Shown in pieces: positions 34,093 to 44,346 of a stretch of DNA of 63,536 nt. Source of the DNA: Methylobacter sp. (lineage in GTDB: Bacteria; Pseudomonadota; Gammaproteobacteria; Methylococcales; Methylomonadaceae); NCBI GenBank assembly GCA_030699385.1, contig JAUYMY010000002.1, positions 1 to 63,536 of the forward strand, written 5' to 3'. How positions within the stretch are numbered: position 1 is the stretch's first letter; every line of letters starts with the position of its first letter. The notes under the pieces were generated by a model that saw nothing but the letters and a program-made list of their open reading frames with translations, did not search any database and was not told where the DNA came from. A program made the position numbers and the translations under genes.

Positions 34093-36912
34093 TTAGTGCG
34101 CTTCATCCCAATTATTGCCGATACCGATGTCGACAATCAGCGGCACATCCAATTCGGCGGCGGCACACATCAGGTTTCTGATTGTCGCAATACAGCTGTC
34201 GAGCTGATCGCCTGCAATTTCAAACACTAGCTCGTCATGTACCTGCATGATCATTTTGGCATTCGGGTTTTGTCGTATCGGTTCCGAACCGATTGCGAGA
34301 CTTCCGCCATCCTTGGCAGTCGCCCGATACAACCACTGGTCGGCGGCAAGCATCGCGCGTTTAATAATATCGGCGGCTGTGCCCTGCATCGGCGCGTTAA
34401 TCGCGGTACGTTCGGCATATTGGCGGCGCGCCGCGTTGCGGGCGTTGATTTCCGGCAGATACAGCCGTCTGCCGAACAGCGTTTCCACATAACCTTGTGC
34501 GCGGGCCTGTTCCCTGATGTTATCCATATAGTTTTTAACGCCCGGATAACGGGCAAAATACAAGTCGATATAAGCCTGCGCCTGACTGCGCGACAAGCCC
34601 AGTTGTTGCGCCAGACCAAAGGCTGACATGCCGTAAATCAGGCCGAAATTAATGGCCTTGGCGGAACGGCGCAAATCGTTAGTGACCTGTTCCGGCGCGA
34701 CGCCAAACACTTCTGCCGCTGTCGCCCGGTGTACGTCTTGGCCTTCGCTGAAGGCTTTTAACAAGCCTTCATCTGCCGACAAATGCGCCATGATGCGCAA
34801 CTCAATTTGCGAATAATCAGCAGCGACTATTTTTTTGCCTTCGGGCGCGATAAAGGCTTGGCGGATTTTGCGGCCTTCTTCGCTGCGTATCGGGATGTTT
34901 TGCAGATTGGGATCGGAAGACGACAGCCTGCCGGTTGCCGCCACTGCCTGATGGTACGAGGTATGGGCACGGCCGGTGTGCCTGTCAACCTGTTGCGGTA
35001 GTTTGTCGGTGTAGGTCGATTTCAGTTTGCTTAAACTGCGGTGCTCCAAAATCAGTTTGGGCAACGGATAATCCAGCGCCAACTCCTGCAACACCGATTC
35101 TTCGGTTGACGGCTGGCCTTTTGGCGTTTTCTTTAACACCGGTAGTTTTTGTTGATCGTAGAGAATATCCTGAATCTGTTTCGGCGAACCCAGGTTAAAC
35201 GTCTGCCCGGCCAAATCGTGCGCACGTTGTTCCAGCGAAATAATCTGGCTGGACAGTTCCAGACTTTGTTGCGCCAGCATCGCGGTGTCGATTAACACGC
35301 CATTGCTTTCAATGCGCGCCAGTACGCTAATCAGCGGGATTTCCAAGTCAGTATATAAGGCCAGCAGTTTCGGCTGCTGCGCCAATTTTGCCGACAACAC
35401 CTGATGCAAGCGCAAAGTAATATCGGCATCTTCCGCTGCGTAAGGCGCTGCCTGCTCAACCGGCACCTCCTGAAAACCGATTTGCTTGGCGCCTTTACCG
35501 GCCACGTCTTCATAATGAATGGTCTCAACACCGAGATAGACTTTGGCCAAATCATCCATATTGTGTTTGGTCGCGGTACTGTTCAACACATAAGACTCGA
35601 GCATGGTGTCATGGGCAATACCGCGCAGGGTGATGCCGTGATTGGCCAACACGTGGCTGTCGTATTTCAGGTTTTGCCCCAGTTTAGCCTTGTTAGGGTT
35701 TTCCAATAAAGGCCGCAATTTTTCCAAGACTTCTGCACGATCCAACTGTGCCGGCGCGCCCGGATAATCATGCGCTAACGGCACATAGGCGGCTTTACCC
35801 GGCGTGACCGCAAACGACACGCCGACGATTTGCGCCTTACTGTAATCCAGGCTGGTGGTTTCGGTGTCGAAAGCAAACAACTCGGCTTGTTCCAGTTGAG
35901 TCAGCCAATCGTTAAACTGCGCTTCGCTTAGGATGGATTCATACGACGACTGCACGGGTGCAGGAGGTGGCGCAATACTTGGCGCCATTTCGGCGGGTTT
36001 GTCTTCGCTTTGTGCAGCTGCAACGGAGGCGGATTTTGGCGAGGTAGAGAGCGTATCCAGCGATTTTAACCATGACGAAAAACCCAGCTCAGCCAATAAA
36101 TTCTTCAGCTCCGCTTTGTCCATCGGCTGCTGTTTCAAGTCTTCGATGCCGTAAGGCAAATTCAAATCGCATTTTATCGTCGTCAGTTGTTTCGATAGCG
36201 GCAATTGCGCCAAACTGGCGCGCAAGTAAGCGCCGATTTTGCCGCCTATGTCGTCAGCATGAGTGATTAAATTATCCAATGTTTGATACTGCGCCAGCCA
36301 TTTTGCCGCTGTTTTCGGGCCGACTTTGGGCACGCCGGGAATGTTGTCAACCGTGTCGCCGATCAGCGCCAGATAATCGATAATCTGCTCCGGCTTGACG
36401 CCGAACTTGTCGATTACTCCCTGAATGTCCAGGCGCGTATTGGACATCGTATTTTCCAGAATAATATGCTCAGTGACCAGCTGCGCCATATCTTTGTCGC
36501 CGGTGGAAATAATCACCTGATAACCTTGCTGCTCGGCATGTTGCGCCAGCGCGCCCAACACATCGTCGGCTTCCACGCCTGATTCTATAATCAACGGCAA
36601 ACCCATAGCGCGGATCAGCTTATGCAAAGGCTCAATTTGCACGCGCAAATCATCCGGCATCGGCGGCCGGTGCGCCTTGTACTGGTCGTAAAGGTCATTG
36701 CGAAACGTCTTGCCCGGCGCATCGAACACCACCGTGATGTAATCGCTGTGATAGTCGGCAATTAATTTACGCAACATATTGCTGACGCCGTAAATGGCAT
36801 TAGTCGGTTCGCCATTGGCATTCGTCAGCGGCGGCACCGCATGGTAAGCGCGGAATAAAAAGGAGGAGCCGTCAACTAGAATAAGGCGTTTTAGGTTCAA
36901 GGTTGTGTCCAA
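34093..36912 (-). CDS. polA: DNA polymerase I
   Basis: The 939 residues have the full three-domain order. The 5' nuclease domain runs about 1-290 (LILVDGSSFLFRAYHA, GVEADDVLG, IDYLALIGDTVDNIPGVPKVG). A variable Ala/Pro-rich linker follows, then the 3'-5' exonuclease domain (about 330-520) with FDTETTSLD. The polymerase domain (about 540-939) has TGRLSSSDPNLQNIP, the ADYSQIELR motif A, RRSAKAINFGLIYGMSAFGL and the QVHDELVFE motif C. It fills gaps and removes RNA primers. It is transcribed alone, ahead of the HDOD gene. Confidence 0.98.
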   Translation of the reverse strand: MDTTLNLKRLILVDGSSFLFRAYHAVPPLTNANGEPTNAIYGVSNMLRKLIADYHSDYITVVFDAPGKTFRNDLYDQYKAHRPPMPDDLRVQIEPLHKLIRAMGLPLIIESGVEADDVLGALAQHAEQQGYQVIISTGDKDMAQLVTEHIILENTMSNTRLDIQGVIDKFGVKPEQIIDYLALIGDTVDNIPGVPKVGPKTAAKWLAQYQTLDNLITHADDIGGKIGAYLRASLAQLPLSKQLTTIKCDLNLPYGIEDLKQQPMDKAELKNLLAELGFSSWLKSLDTLSTSPKSASVAAAQSEDKPAEMAPSIAPPPAPVQSSYESILSEAQFNDWLTQLEQAELFAFDTETTSLDYSKAQIVGVSFAVTPGKAAYVPLAHDYPGAPAQLDRAEVLEKLRPLLENPNKAKLGQNLKYDSHVLANHGITLRGIAHDTMLESYVLNSTATKHNMDDLAKVYLGVETIHYEDVAGKGAKQIGFQEVPVEQAAPYAAEDADITLRLHQVLSAKLAQQPKLLALYTDLEIPLISVLARIESNGVLIDTAMLAQQSLELSSQIISLEQRAHDLAGQTFNLGSPKQIQDILYDQQKLPVLKKTPKGQPSTEESVLQELALDYPLPKLILEHRSLSKLKSTYTDKLPQQVDRHTGRAHTSYHQAVAATGRLSSSDPNLQNIPIRSEEGRKIRQAFIAPEGKKIVAADYSQIELRIMAHLSADEGLLKAFSEGQDVHRATAAEVFGVAPEQVTNDLRRSAKAINFGLIYGMSAFGLAQQLGLSRSQAQAYIDLYFARYPGVKNYMDNIREQARAQGYVETLFGRRLYLPEINARNAARRQYAERTAINAPMQGTAADIIKRAMLAADQWLYRATAKDGGSLAIGSEPIRQNPNAKMIMQVHDELVFEIAGDQLDSCIATIRNLMCAAAELDVPLIVDIGIGNNWDEAH

Positions 36913-36945
36913 GGTTGATTGTATATTGTCATGGTGATGGGATTT

Positions 36946-37179
36946 TCATGTATGACGGCTACGGGGCACAAAGGGTTGTAAATGTTCATGCGGCTCGGCC
37001 AGAGACGCTAACGACTCTGCCACAAAGCTAACCGGTAAATCAGGGTTATCAAGTGCCGCTCGGCCCACCCGCGCCCAAAACTCAATTTGACCAGCGATAG
37101 TGCGATGTTCTAACTCGGCATCCAGCTTGGCTTGCTCATAAAGATCTCGATTAATCCGTATTGAAGAAGTGACTGACAT
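36946..37179 (-). CDS. ParD-like orphan antitoxin
   Basis: The 77-residue protein starting at 37179 (MSVTSSIRINRDLYEQAK) has a ribbon-helix-helix-like start and RTIAGQIEFWARVGRAALDNPDL, a pattern of the ParD-like antitoxin family that often occurs without a toxin. No toxin gene is adjacent; polA follows downstream and darP lies upstream. It could be a free-standing transcriptional regulator. Confidence 0.72.
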   Translation of the reverse strand: MSVTSSIRINRDLYEQAKLDAELEHRTIAGQIEFWARVGRAALDNPDLPVSFVAESLASLAEPHEHLQPFVPRSRHT

Positions 37180-37269
37180 TTTAAAAACTCCCGCTAAAAT
37201 AGCTAAATAAATCATCATTATAGGCAGTTGATTCGCATAAGAGAAACATCACTTGCTTATGTTTTTCGC

Positions 37270-37842
37270 TTAATGATCGCTAGGTTCGTCTTCATATTCA
37301 CTTTCATCCTGCTCGTCGTCAAGCTGAAATAATTCTTTCAGCCGGCGATACAGCAGGCGCGAGGATTTGGGCGGTTTGCCGGCTTCGGCTTCTTTTTGGG
37401 CGTTGCGGATGAGTTGCCGTAATAGCTGCCGGTCGGCCTGGGGTTGTTCATCGAGTAAGTCCGCTAAGGCGTCATTGCCCTCGCTAATCAGCCGGTCGCG
37501 CCAGCGCTCGACAATATGATGCTCGCGGACGGCGTGGGCGCTTTGGTTTTTGATGCGGGCCAGTTTTTCTAAAATCGCCTCTAGGTCTATTTTATTCAGT
37601 TTTCCGGCAATAAACTTCAATAAGCGTTTTCTGGCGCTCTTATGCGGCATACCGGACACTTCGACCACAGCTTTATTGATGACCTCGGGAAGTTCAAGCG
37701 TTGCCAGTTGGCTTGATGAGAGTTCGGATAGCTCTTCGCTCAGGACAAAAAGCGCAGCCATGTCTTTTTTTATCTGGGTTTTATTGGGCCGGATTGCGTA
37801 ATATTCTTCTGCCTCATCATCGTATTCGTATTCTTCACTCAT
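37270..37842 (-). CDS. darP: Ribosome-associated protein DarP (YjgA, DUF615)
   Basis: The 190 residues from MSEEYEYDDEAEEYYAIRPN show the DUF615 pattern: an acidic start, KTQIKKDMAALFVLSEELSEL, the MPHKSARKRLLKFIAGKL core and the ERWRDRLISEG segment. It helps late assembly of the 50S ribosomal subunit. An acidic tail (DDEQDESEYEDEPSDH) closes the protein. The start at 37842 is preferred to a longer frame from 37902. It is divergent from relA. Confidence 0.9.
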   Translation of the reverse strand: MSEEYEYDDEAEEYYAIRPNKTQIKKDMAALFVLSEELSELSSSQLATLELPEVINKAVVEVSGMPHKSARKRLLKFIAGKLNKIDLEAILEKLARIKNQSAHAVREHHIVERWRDRLISEGNDALADLLDEQPQADRQLLRQLIRNAQKEAEAGKPPKSSRLLYRRLKELFQLDDEQDESEYEDEPSDH

Positions 37843-38014
37843 TTTTGTATTGAACTCTTTAGAAAATAATCGGTGGACTAAATTAGATTTATGGCCGGGC
37901 ATTTTACAGTAATTTTATGTCGGCTGTTTTTTTGCTCGGTAATGATTTGCTTGTGACAGCGGCCGCCATTGACCTATCATAAACGCTGATTTTTCGAATT
38001 ATCATCTACGTTTG

Positions 38015-40135
38015 ATGCAAAAAAACACTGAGCCGAATAAACAACTTTTTAGCGGATTTTCCGTTCCCGATACCGCGCAGATCAATCGGGCGTTGGCGAT
38101 TGTCGCGCAAATTCCTGAAGATCCCCATTACTATCGCCCCAAAGGCGTTGAAGTTGCTGCCGTTTTGTTAAACCTAAATATTGACCTGGATACCATTCTG
38201 GCGGCGATATTAAGCGATCCTCGGCTGGCCCAGGTTACGCCAAAACCGGACATTAAAGCGCAGTTCGGCGACACAGTGACGACGCTGGTCGATGATGTGA
38301 ACTGGTTGAATAAACTGACAGTTTATTCGCTGGAAATGACCGATCAACCCAATCAAACCGAAACCTTGCGCCGGATGCTGTTGTCGATGACGCGGGATGT
38401 GCGTGCGGTGTTGATAAAGCTGGCTTATCGGGTGCAACGGCTGAAGGTGTTGCCGCGCGAATCCTACGAGCTGCGGCGTTTTATCGCCCAGGAAACGCTG
38501 GATATTTATGCGCCGATTGCCAATCGCATGGGCATACATCAGTTGAAATGGGAACTGGAGGACATGGCGTTCCGTTATCTGGACCCGCAAGCCTATTTGT
38601 ATATCGCCAAGTCGCTGACCGATAACCGGGTACAGCGGGAAAACTGTATCAATAATTTTATTGCCCTGCTGCAAGAAAAATTGGCCGAGGAGAGTATTGT
38701 TGCCGACATTTACGGCCGCCCCAAACATATTTACAGCATCTGGAAAAAAATGCGCCGCAAGCAACTGGACATTGACGAGCTGTATGATCTGCTGGCGGTG
38801 CGGGTGATTGTCGACAATTTGACCGCCTGTTATGCGACGCTGGGTATGGTGCATAGTCTCTGGCAAACAGTGCCTAAAGAATTTGACGATTACATTGCCA
38901 ATCCGAAAGAAAACGGCTATCAGTCTTTGCATACGGTCATTATCGACGCCGACGGCAACCGCATTGAGGTACAAATCCGCACCCAGCAAATGCACGATTT
39001 TGCCGAGCTAGGGGTGGCCGCGCATTGGTCATATAAGGAAGGCGGCAAGCATGACACCGCAATTGAGAAAAATATTGCCTCATTGCGTAAATTGCTCGAT
39101 GAAACCGGCCGCAAGGAGGATAGCGACGAAGTGCTGGCGGAAAATTTTCGCAGTGAATTGTTTAATGACCGGGTTTATGTGTTGACGCCGGCGGGCAAAT
39201 TAATTGATCTGGTTAAAGGCTCGACACCGCTGGATTTTGCCTACGCGATTCATACTGAAGTCGGTCACCGCTGCCGTGGCGCAAAAATCAACGGCCGTAT
39301 TGTGCCGTTGACTTACCCGTTAAAATCCGGCGAACAAGTGACCATTTTAACGGCAAAAGACGGCGGTCCGAACCATAATTGGATTGACCTCAATCTGGGC
39401 TATTTAAAAACTTCGGCAGCGATCAGTAAGGTTAAAAGTTGGTTTAAGAATCAACAGCAAGCGCAAAATATGGCGGCGGGAAAAGCCATTCTGGATAAAG
39501 AGACGCAGCGCATGGGCGTGAAGATGGTGGATTTGGCCGAATTGGCCAAGCATTATCATCAGCCGGATGCCGATCATTTGCTCGAAGCCATTGGCCGTAG
39601 CGATATTAGCAGTCGTCAGCTGGCGGCATTTTTTAAGATTCCCGAACTGGACACGCCGCCTGTTCCTGTTAAGCGCGAAAAGCCGCTGGCTAAATCGGTT
39701 ATTACCGTCGATGGCGTGCATAACGTGTTGACGTCTATGGCTCAATGCTGTTCACCGATGCAGGGCAACGACATTATTGGCTATATTTCCCATAAAAAAG
39801 GCATCACCATTCACCGGAAAGACTGCGAAAATATCCTGCAGCTGAGCCCGGAAAAGCAAAATCAGCTGATTTCGGTGAGTTGGGGCGATAAAAAAGCCAG
39901 CTATGCGGTGCCTATCGTGATTCATGCGTTTAACACGCAAAATTTGCTCAATGATGTCAGCCAGATTTTGGCCCAGGCTAAGATTCATATTGCCAGCGCG
40001 GCGCTGGATACGCACCCGGATTTTTCTGCGCAACTCAATTTGACCATTCAGGTGGAAAATACCGATCAGTTGAGCCAGGTGCTAAATAAAATCAGCCAAT
40101 TGCCTAATATTTTGGATGTTAAGCGGAAAACTTGA
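38015..40135 (+). CDS. relA: GTP pyrophosphokinase RelA
   Basis: The 706 residues have, in order, a degenerate HD hydrolase domain (AAILSDPRLAQ where active SpoT has HD), the (p)ppGpp synthetase domain (GRPKHIYSIWKKMRRK, ELYDLLAVRV, ENGYQSLHTV, VQIRTQQMHDFAELGVAAHW), a TGS domain (DRVYVLTPAGKLIDLVKG), a zinc-finger-like segment with AQCCSP and a C-terminal ACT domain. The missing HD pair marks it as the synthetase-only RelA rather than SpoT. It makes the stringent-response alarmone on stalled ribosomes. Both a TTG (38012) and an ATG (38015) are possible starts; no strong ribosome binding site is seen. Confidence 0.95.
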   Translation: MQKNTEPNKQLFSGFSVPDTAQINRALAIVAQIPEDPHYYRPKGVEVAAVLLNLNIDLDTILAAILSDPRLAQVTPKPDIKAQFGDTVTTLVDDVNWLNKLTVYSLEMTDQPNQTETLRRMLLSMTRDVRAVLIKLAYRVQRLKVLPRESYELRRFIAQETLDIYAPIANRMGIHQLKWELEDMAFRYLDPQAYLYIAKSLTDNRVQRENCINNFIALLQEKLAEESIVADIYGRPKHIYSIWKKMRRKQLDIDELYDLLAVRVIVDNLTACYATLGMVHSLWQTVPKEFDDYIANPKENGYQSLHTVIIDADGNRIEVQIRTQQMHDFAELGVAAHWSYKEGGKHDTAIEKNIASLRKLLDETGRKEDSDEVLAENFRSELFNDRVYVLTPAGKLIDLVKGSTPLDFAYAIHTEVGHRCRGAKINGRIVPLTYPLKSGEQVTILTAKDGGPNHNWIDLNLGYLKTSAAISKVKSWFKNQQQAQNMAAGKAILDKETQRMGVKMVDLAELAKHYHQPDADHLLEAIGRSDISSRQLAAFFKIPELDTPPVPVKREKPLAKSVITVDGVHNVLTSMAQCCSPMQGNDIIGYISHKKGITIHRKDCENILQLSPEKQNQLISVSWGDKKASYAVPIVIHAFNTQNLLNDVSQILAQAKIHIASAALDTHPDFSAQLNLTIQVENTDQLSQVLNKISQLPNILDVKRKT

Positions 40136-40206
40136 TGGCTATTGTTTTTACACAGGGTTGCAAATAGTGTCCCGCTTGAGGCGGTTCTATGTCAGCTAAT
40201 CGGGCG

Positions 40207-40530
40207 TTAAAAAAACTCCGCTTCGTCAGCGCCGACCTGCAGCCCGAATGGCTTGATTAACGAATCCTGCAATAAATTTTCGTAACAACAGACATTGTTG
40301 CGGCCATGTTCTTTGGCGTAATAAAGCGCTTGATCGGCTTGGCTAATAATTTCTGTTGAGCCGCTTTGATGGGCGATTTCCACAATAGCAATACTGACTA
40401 TTACCGTGCCTACTCGTGGAAAATCATGTTGGGCAATCGTAGCGCTCAAACGATTAAACACTTTTTTGGCCTTCTCAATATCGATGGCTTGCAAGATGAT
40501 GACAAAAGTAGGCGCTTTAGACGATGCAGG
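40207..40530 (-). pseudogene. Remnant of a GGDEF-domain gene
   Basis: Minus-strand codons from about 40530 read APTFVIIL, then QAIDIEKAKKVFNRLSATIA, then VSIAIVEI and the closing QADQALYYAKEHGRNNVCCY. These are the last 95 residues of a GGDEF domain. The signature itself is lost (PTF where GGDEF should be), and the upstream half of the domain is absent. The rest of the 40136-40732 interval holds no other gene that I can see. Confidence 0.75.
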
Positions 40531-40732
40531 AGCAATTGCCGAGTTCTATTTCTATTTTTGCTGAGTAGTTACTTTTGCTGAATTCATTTGAACATCTATA
40601 CCACTTGAATGCCGGCCATTTAAAGGTAGCGTGCAAAACTTGGCCGGAACATCGCCACAACATCGCCACATTAGAGGCGCCGTGATTTATAATTCATCCA
40701 TTATCTGATTTAACTAAGGCAACGTTATTGTA

Positions 40733-42076
40733 ATGATTATTTTATGGACTGACGCGCTGATCTTTATCCTGATGGCGATTATTGTGGTTTTGGCGTTTTA
40801 TATGCGCGGTCAGGCGCATATAAAACGCCCACTGCAACAGATTGGCAGCAGCAGGATTGGCATGGTGTCGCTGGTGGTGTTGCTGGTTTTTGTGCTGATT
40901 GGTTTGCTGGATTCGCTGCATTTTAAAGCGGGTGATGAGCAAAAAAATGAAATCATCAGTTTATTGGATTACTGGGCGACGCCGCTGCGGGAGCGGGGCG
41001 AAAAAACCTATTCTGCGCCTTTTGCGACCACGCTTTACAGTAAGGAAATGATGACTTTGGCCGATGGCAGTCGGCAATGGGATTATCCGCGATTGGTGTT
41101 TGGCGGCAGGCATTTGGATGATCCTGAAACGCAGCGTAGCGCCGATATTGTGCAAAAAGGCTTGTACGGCTTTATGCAAGGCGCGGGCTTGGTGGCTTTT
41201 TGTATGTTGTTGTCATGGGGGATGTTGGCGGAGCAACATAAGCGCTTTATGCGCGGTTCAACGGCAAAGGCGGTTTGGGCTGCGGCGTTTGTGTTGGTCT
41301 CGGTCAGTTATGCGTTGATTCATTTGTCTGTTTATTATCATGTGCTGGGCACCGATAAAGTCGGCGAAGATGTGTTTTATCAGGCGGTAAAAAGCATACG
41401 TACCGGCTTGGTGATCGGCACCTTGACGACGCTGATTATGCTGCCGATGGCGATTATTTTCGGTATTTTGGCGGGATTTTTTCGCGGTTGGGTCGATGAT
41501 GTTATTCAATATCTTTACACCACGCTGAATTCTATTCCTGGCGTGTTGCTGATTGCAGCGTCTATTTTAATGGTGCAGGTGTACATGGCGAATCATGAGG
41601 AAGCCTTTACCAGTGTGCTGGTGCGCGCCGATATGCGGCTGTTGTTTTTGTGTTTGATTCTGGGCGTGACCAGCTGGACGGGCTTATGCCGCTTGCTGCG
41701 CGCGGAAACGCTTAAACTCAGGGAAATGGAGTATGTTCAGGCGGCGCACGCGTTGGGCGTTAAACAAGGCGTGATTTTGTTACGCCATATTTTGCCGAAT
41801 GTGATGCATATTGTGCTGATTTCGGTGGTGCTGGATTTTAGTTCGCTGGTGTTGGCTGAGGCGGTGTTGTCTTATATTAATATCGGTGTCGATCCGACCA
41901 CTTACAGCTGGGGCAATATGATTAATGGCGCGCGTTTGGAAATGGCGCGCGAGCCCATTGTGTGGTGGTCGCTGTCGGCGGCTTTTGTGTTTATGTTCGC
42001 GTTGGTGCTGGCGGCGAATTTATTTGCCGATGTGGTGCAGGCAGCATTTGATCCAAGGCGGTCCGGCAATGAATAA
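40733..42076 (+). CDS. Peptide-type ABC transporter permease (OppC/YejE-like)
   Basis: A 447-residue membrane protein with about six to seven helices. The first helix (5-25) and a second near 45-65 bracket a large loop of about 80 residues, and the typical permease core starts near 230 (TGLVIGTLTTLIMLPMAIIFGILAGFF). The EAA-like loop is seen in EMEYVQAAHALGVKQGVILLRHILPN, and the end has SYINIGVDPTTYSWGNMI, as in OppC/DppC. Its stop overlaps the ATP-binding gene by eight bases. An OppB-type partner permease and a binding protein, normally next door, are absent here. The substrate is probably a peptide, by family. Confidence 0.88.
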   Translation: MIILWTDALIFILMAIIVVLAFYMRGQAHIKRPLQQIGSSRIGMVSLVVLLVFVLIGLLDSLHFKAGDEQKNEIISLLDYWATPLRERGEKTYSAPFATTLYSKEMMTLADGSRQWDYPRLVFGGRHLDDPETQRSADIVQKGLYGFMQGAGLVAFCMLLSWGMLAEQHKRFMRGSTAKAVWAAAFVLVSVSYALIHLSVYYHVLGTDKVGEDVFYQAVKSIRTGLVIGTLTTLIMLPMAIIFGILAGFFRGWVDDVIQYLYTTLNSIPGVLLIAASILMVQVYMANHEEAFTSVLVRADMRLLFLCLILGVTSWTGLCRLLRAETLKLREMEYVQAAHALGVKQGVILLRHILPNVMHIVLISVVLDFSSLVLAEAVLSYINIGVDPTTYSWGNMINGARLEMAREPIVWWSLSAAFVFMFALVLAANLFADVVQAAFDPRRSGNE

Positions 42077-43670
42077 GCCTTTATTAGCGGTCGAGCAGCT
42101 GAGCGTGAGTTTTAATCATCGGCAGACGGTAGTTGATGCTATTAGTTTTGTGATTTATCCGGGCGAAACTTTTGCGCTGGTGGGCGAATCGGGCTCGGGA
42201 AAATCCATCACGGCGCTGTCGGTGTTGCGTTTGTTGCCTAATAATGCGCGGCTGAGTGCCGGCGCGATTAATCTCAATGGCGATAACTTGTTAAAACGTT
42301 CGGAAGCGGAGTTGTGCAAGATTCGCGGCAATCGTATCGGTTTGATTTTTCAGGACCCCATGTCGTCGCTGAATCCGGTGATGACGATAGGCAGTCAGAT
42401 TGAAGAAGTGATAGCCATTCATTTTTCTTTGCCCAAACAAGCCATCAAACAGCGGGTGTTGGAATTGTTGCAGCAGGTTGAAATTCCTGAGCCGCAACAG
42501 CGTATTAACGATTATCCGCATCAGTTGTCCGGCGGTCAGCGGCAGCGGGTGATGATTGCGATAGCGCTGGCGGGTAAGCCTGATTTATTGATTGCCGATG
42601 AGCCGACCACGTCGCTGGATGTGACCATACAGGCGCAAATATTGGCGTTGCTAAAAACCATTCAGCAGCAAACCGGCATGGCTTTATGGCTGATTAGCCA
42701 TGATTTGGCGCTGGTGTCGACGATGGCCGACCGCGTTGCGGTGATGCAGCAGGGTAAAATTGTCGAAACCGGAAACACGGCGGATTTTTTTAGCAATCCC
42801 CAGCATCCTTATACGCGTAAGTTATTGAATGCGCTGCCGTCTATGGACAGTTGCCTGGCGCACGCTGTAGAAGAAAAGCCGCTGTTGCTTTGTGTCCGCA
42901 ATTTTTCTTGTTATTACCCGATACGCCAAGGTATTTTTAAGCGCATTGTCGATTATGTCCGTGCCGTCGATGGCGTGAGTTTTGAGCTGCAACAGGGCAA
43001 AACACTGGCTTTAGTGGGCGAATCGGGCTGCGGCAAGACCACGCTGGGCAAGAGTTTGTTGAATTTAATACCGGCCAGCGGCGGCCAGGTCAAAATTAAT
43101 GGCACTGATTTGAGCCAATTGACTGGCGAGCCATTAAGACAGCAGCGCGCCCATATTCAGATTGTATTTCAGGATCCTTTTTCGTCGATGAATCCACGGA
43201 TGCTGGTTGGCGATATTATTGCTGAAGGCATTAGCGCGTTGCATTCTGCCATTAGTTTGGATCAGCGGAAGGAAAAAGTCCGGCAATTATTGCGGCAGGT
43301 TGATTTGCCGGAAGATTCGGCGCTACGCTATCCGCATGAGTTTTCCGGCGGCCAGCGTCAGCGTATTTGCATTGCCCGTGCGTTAGCGGTTGAGCCTAAA
43401 TTGATTGTGTGCGACGAGCCGACCAGTGCGCTGGATGTGTCGGTGCAGGCGCAGATTATTCAATTATTGAAAACCTTGCAGCAGGAAAAAGGTGTGAGTT
43501 ATTTGTTTATCACCCATGATCTGGCCGTAGTTGCGGAAATCGCCGATGAGGTTGCGGTGATGTATCAAGGTAAAATCATAGAGCAGGGTTCTGTGGCGCA
43601 GGTGCTGACCCGGCCTGAGCAGGCTTATACGAAAAAGTTGCTGGCGGCGGTGCCGGTGTTGAAAATTTAA
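42069..43670 (+). CDS. Peptide-type ABC transporter ATP-binding protein, two domains (YejF-like)
   Basis: The 533 residues from [15 protein letters not shown] hold two complete ATPase domains. Domain 1 has Walker A GESGSGKS, signature LSGGQRQR and Walker B LLIADEPT; domain 2 has [16 protein letters not shown] and [11 protein letters not shown]. Each ends with the oligopeptide-type segment of the DppD/DppF kind ([16 protein letters not shown] and [15 protein letters not shown]). A longer open frame from 41925 is a shadow of the permease gene. It overlaps the permease gene, and dhaL starts 28 bases downstream. Confidence 0.94.
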   Translation: MNKPLLAVEQLSVSFNHRQTVVDAISFVIYPGETFALVGESGSGKSITALSVLRLLPNNARLSAGAINLNGDNLLKRSEAELCKIRGNRIGLIFQDPMSSLNPVMTIGSQIEEVIAIHFSLPKQAIKQRVLELLQQVEIPEPQQRINDYPHQLSGGQRQRVMIAIALAGKPDLLIADEPTTSLDVTIQAQILALLKTIQQQTGMALWLISHDLALVSTMADRVAVMQQGKIVETGNTADFFSNPQHPYTRKLLNALPSMDSCLAHAVEEKPLLLCVRNFSCYYPIRQGIFKRIVDYVRAVDGVSFELQQGKTLALVGESGCGKTTLGKSLLNLIPASGGQVKINGTDLSQLTGEPLRQQRAHIQIVFQDPFSSMNPRMLVGDIIAEGISALHSAISLDQRKEKVRQLLRQVDLPEDSALRYPHEFSGGQRQRICIARALAVEPKLIVCDEPTSALDVSVQAQIIQLLKTLQQEKGVSYLFITHDLAVVAEIADEVAVMYQGKIIEQGSVAQVLTRPEQAYTKKLLAAVPVLKI

Positions 43671-43698
43671 TCTCATTATTTTTAAAGAGGACAAGCTC

Positions 43699-44346
43699 AT
43701 GCAATTGACTCCCGCATTATTACCCGGTTTGATTCGGGCCATTAACGCCGTGATTGAAACTAATGCCGACGAAGTGACGGCGTTGGATCAGGCGATTGGC
43801 GATGGCGATCATGTGACTAATGTACAACGCGGCTTGAAAGCATTGATGGCTCAAAGCGAGGAATTGGCCGGGCTGGATTGGGTGGCCGCATGGCAGAAAA
43901 TCGGCATGACTGTGATGACGGCGGTGGGCGGCGCCTCGGGTTCTTTATACGGCACTTTATTTGTGGCGATGAGCAAGGCGGGGCGGGATAAGGCCTTGGA
44001 TTTGGCGGCTTTTGCCGAGATATTTAGCAGCGGCGTAGAGGCGGTAAAGCAGCGTGGCAAAGCCGATGCCGGCGAGAAAACCATGCTCGATGTGTTGATT
44101 CCGGTCGCGGCTTATTTGCGGCAGGCGGCAAGCGATGGAGTTGCCTTGCCGGAGGTTTTGGATAATGCCGCTCGAACTGCAATAGTAGGCATGGAATCGA
44201 CTAAGGATATGATTGCCACCAAAGGCCGCGCGTCTTTTTTGGAAGAGCGCAGCCGTGGTCATATCGACGCCGGCGCTAAAACCAGCCAGTTAATGATTTG
44301 CGCGTTGGTCGATGTGCTGGCAAAACAGCTAACAACCCCAGCGTAA
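43699..44346 (+). CDS. dhaL: Dihydroxyacetone kinase subunit DhaL
   Basis: The 215 residues include the Mg/ADP-binding loop AIGDGDHVTNVQRG, the GGASGSLYGTLF loop and the ATKGRASFLEERSRGHIDAGA segment of DhaL. It supplies the nucleotide for phosphorylation of dihydroxyacetone bound to DhaK. AGAGGACAAGCTC upstream gives a ribosome binding site. It is the last gene of the plus-strand ABC-transporter run, and its last 18 bases overlap the end of dhaK on the other strand. No DhaM (PTS phosphodonor) is in the window. Confidence 0.92.
   Translation: MQLTPALLPGLIRAINAVIETNADEVTALDQAIGDGDHVTNVQRGLKALMAQSEELAGLDWVAAWQKIGMTVMTAVGGASGSLYGTLFVAMSKAGRDKALDLAAFAEIFSSGVEAVKQRGKADAGEKTMLDVLIPVAAYLRQAASDGVALPEVLDNAARTAIVGMESTKDMIATKGRASFLEERSRGHIDAGAKTSQLMICALVDVLAKQLTTPA

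Noticed and set aside
38210..38995. A 261-codon antisense frame within relA
   Set aside because: It is a shadow frame of a conserved gene and has no recognisable domain.
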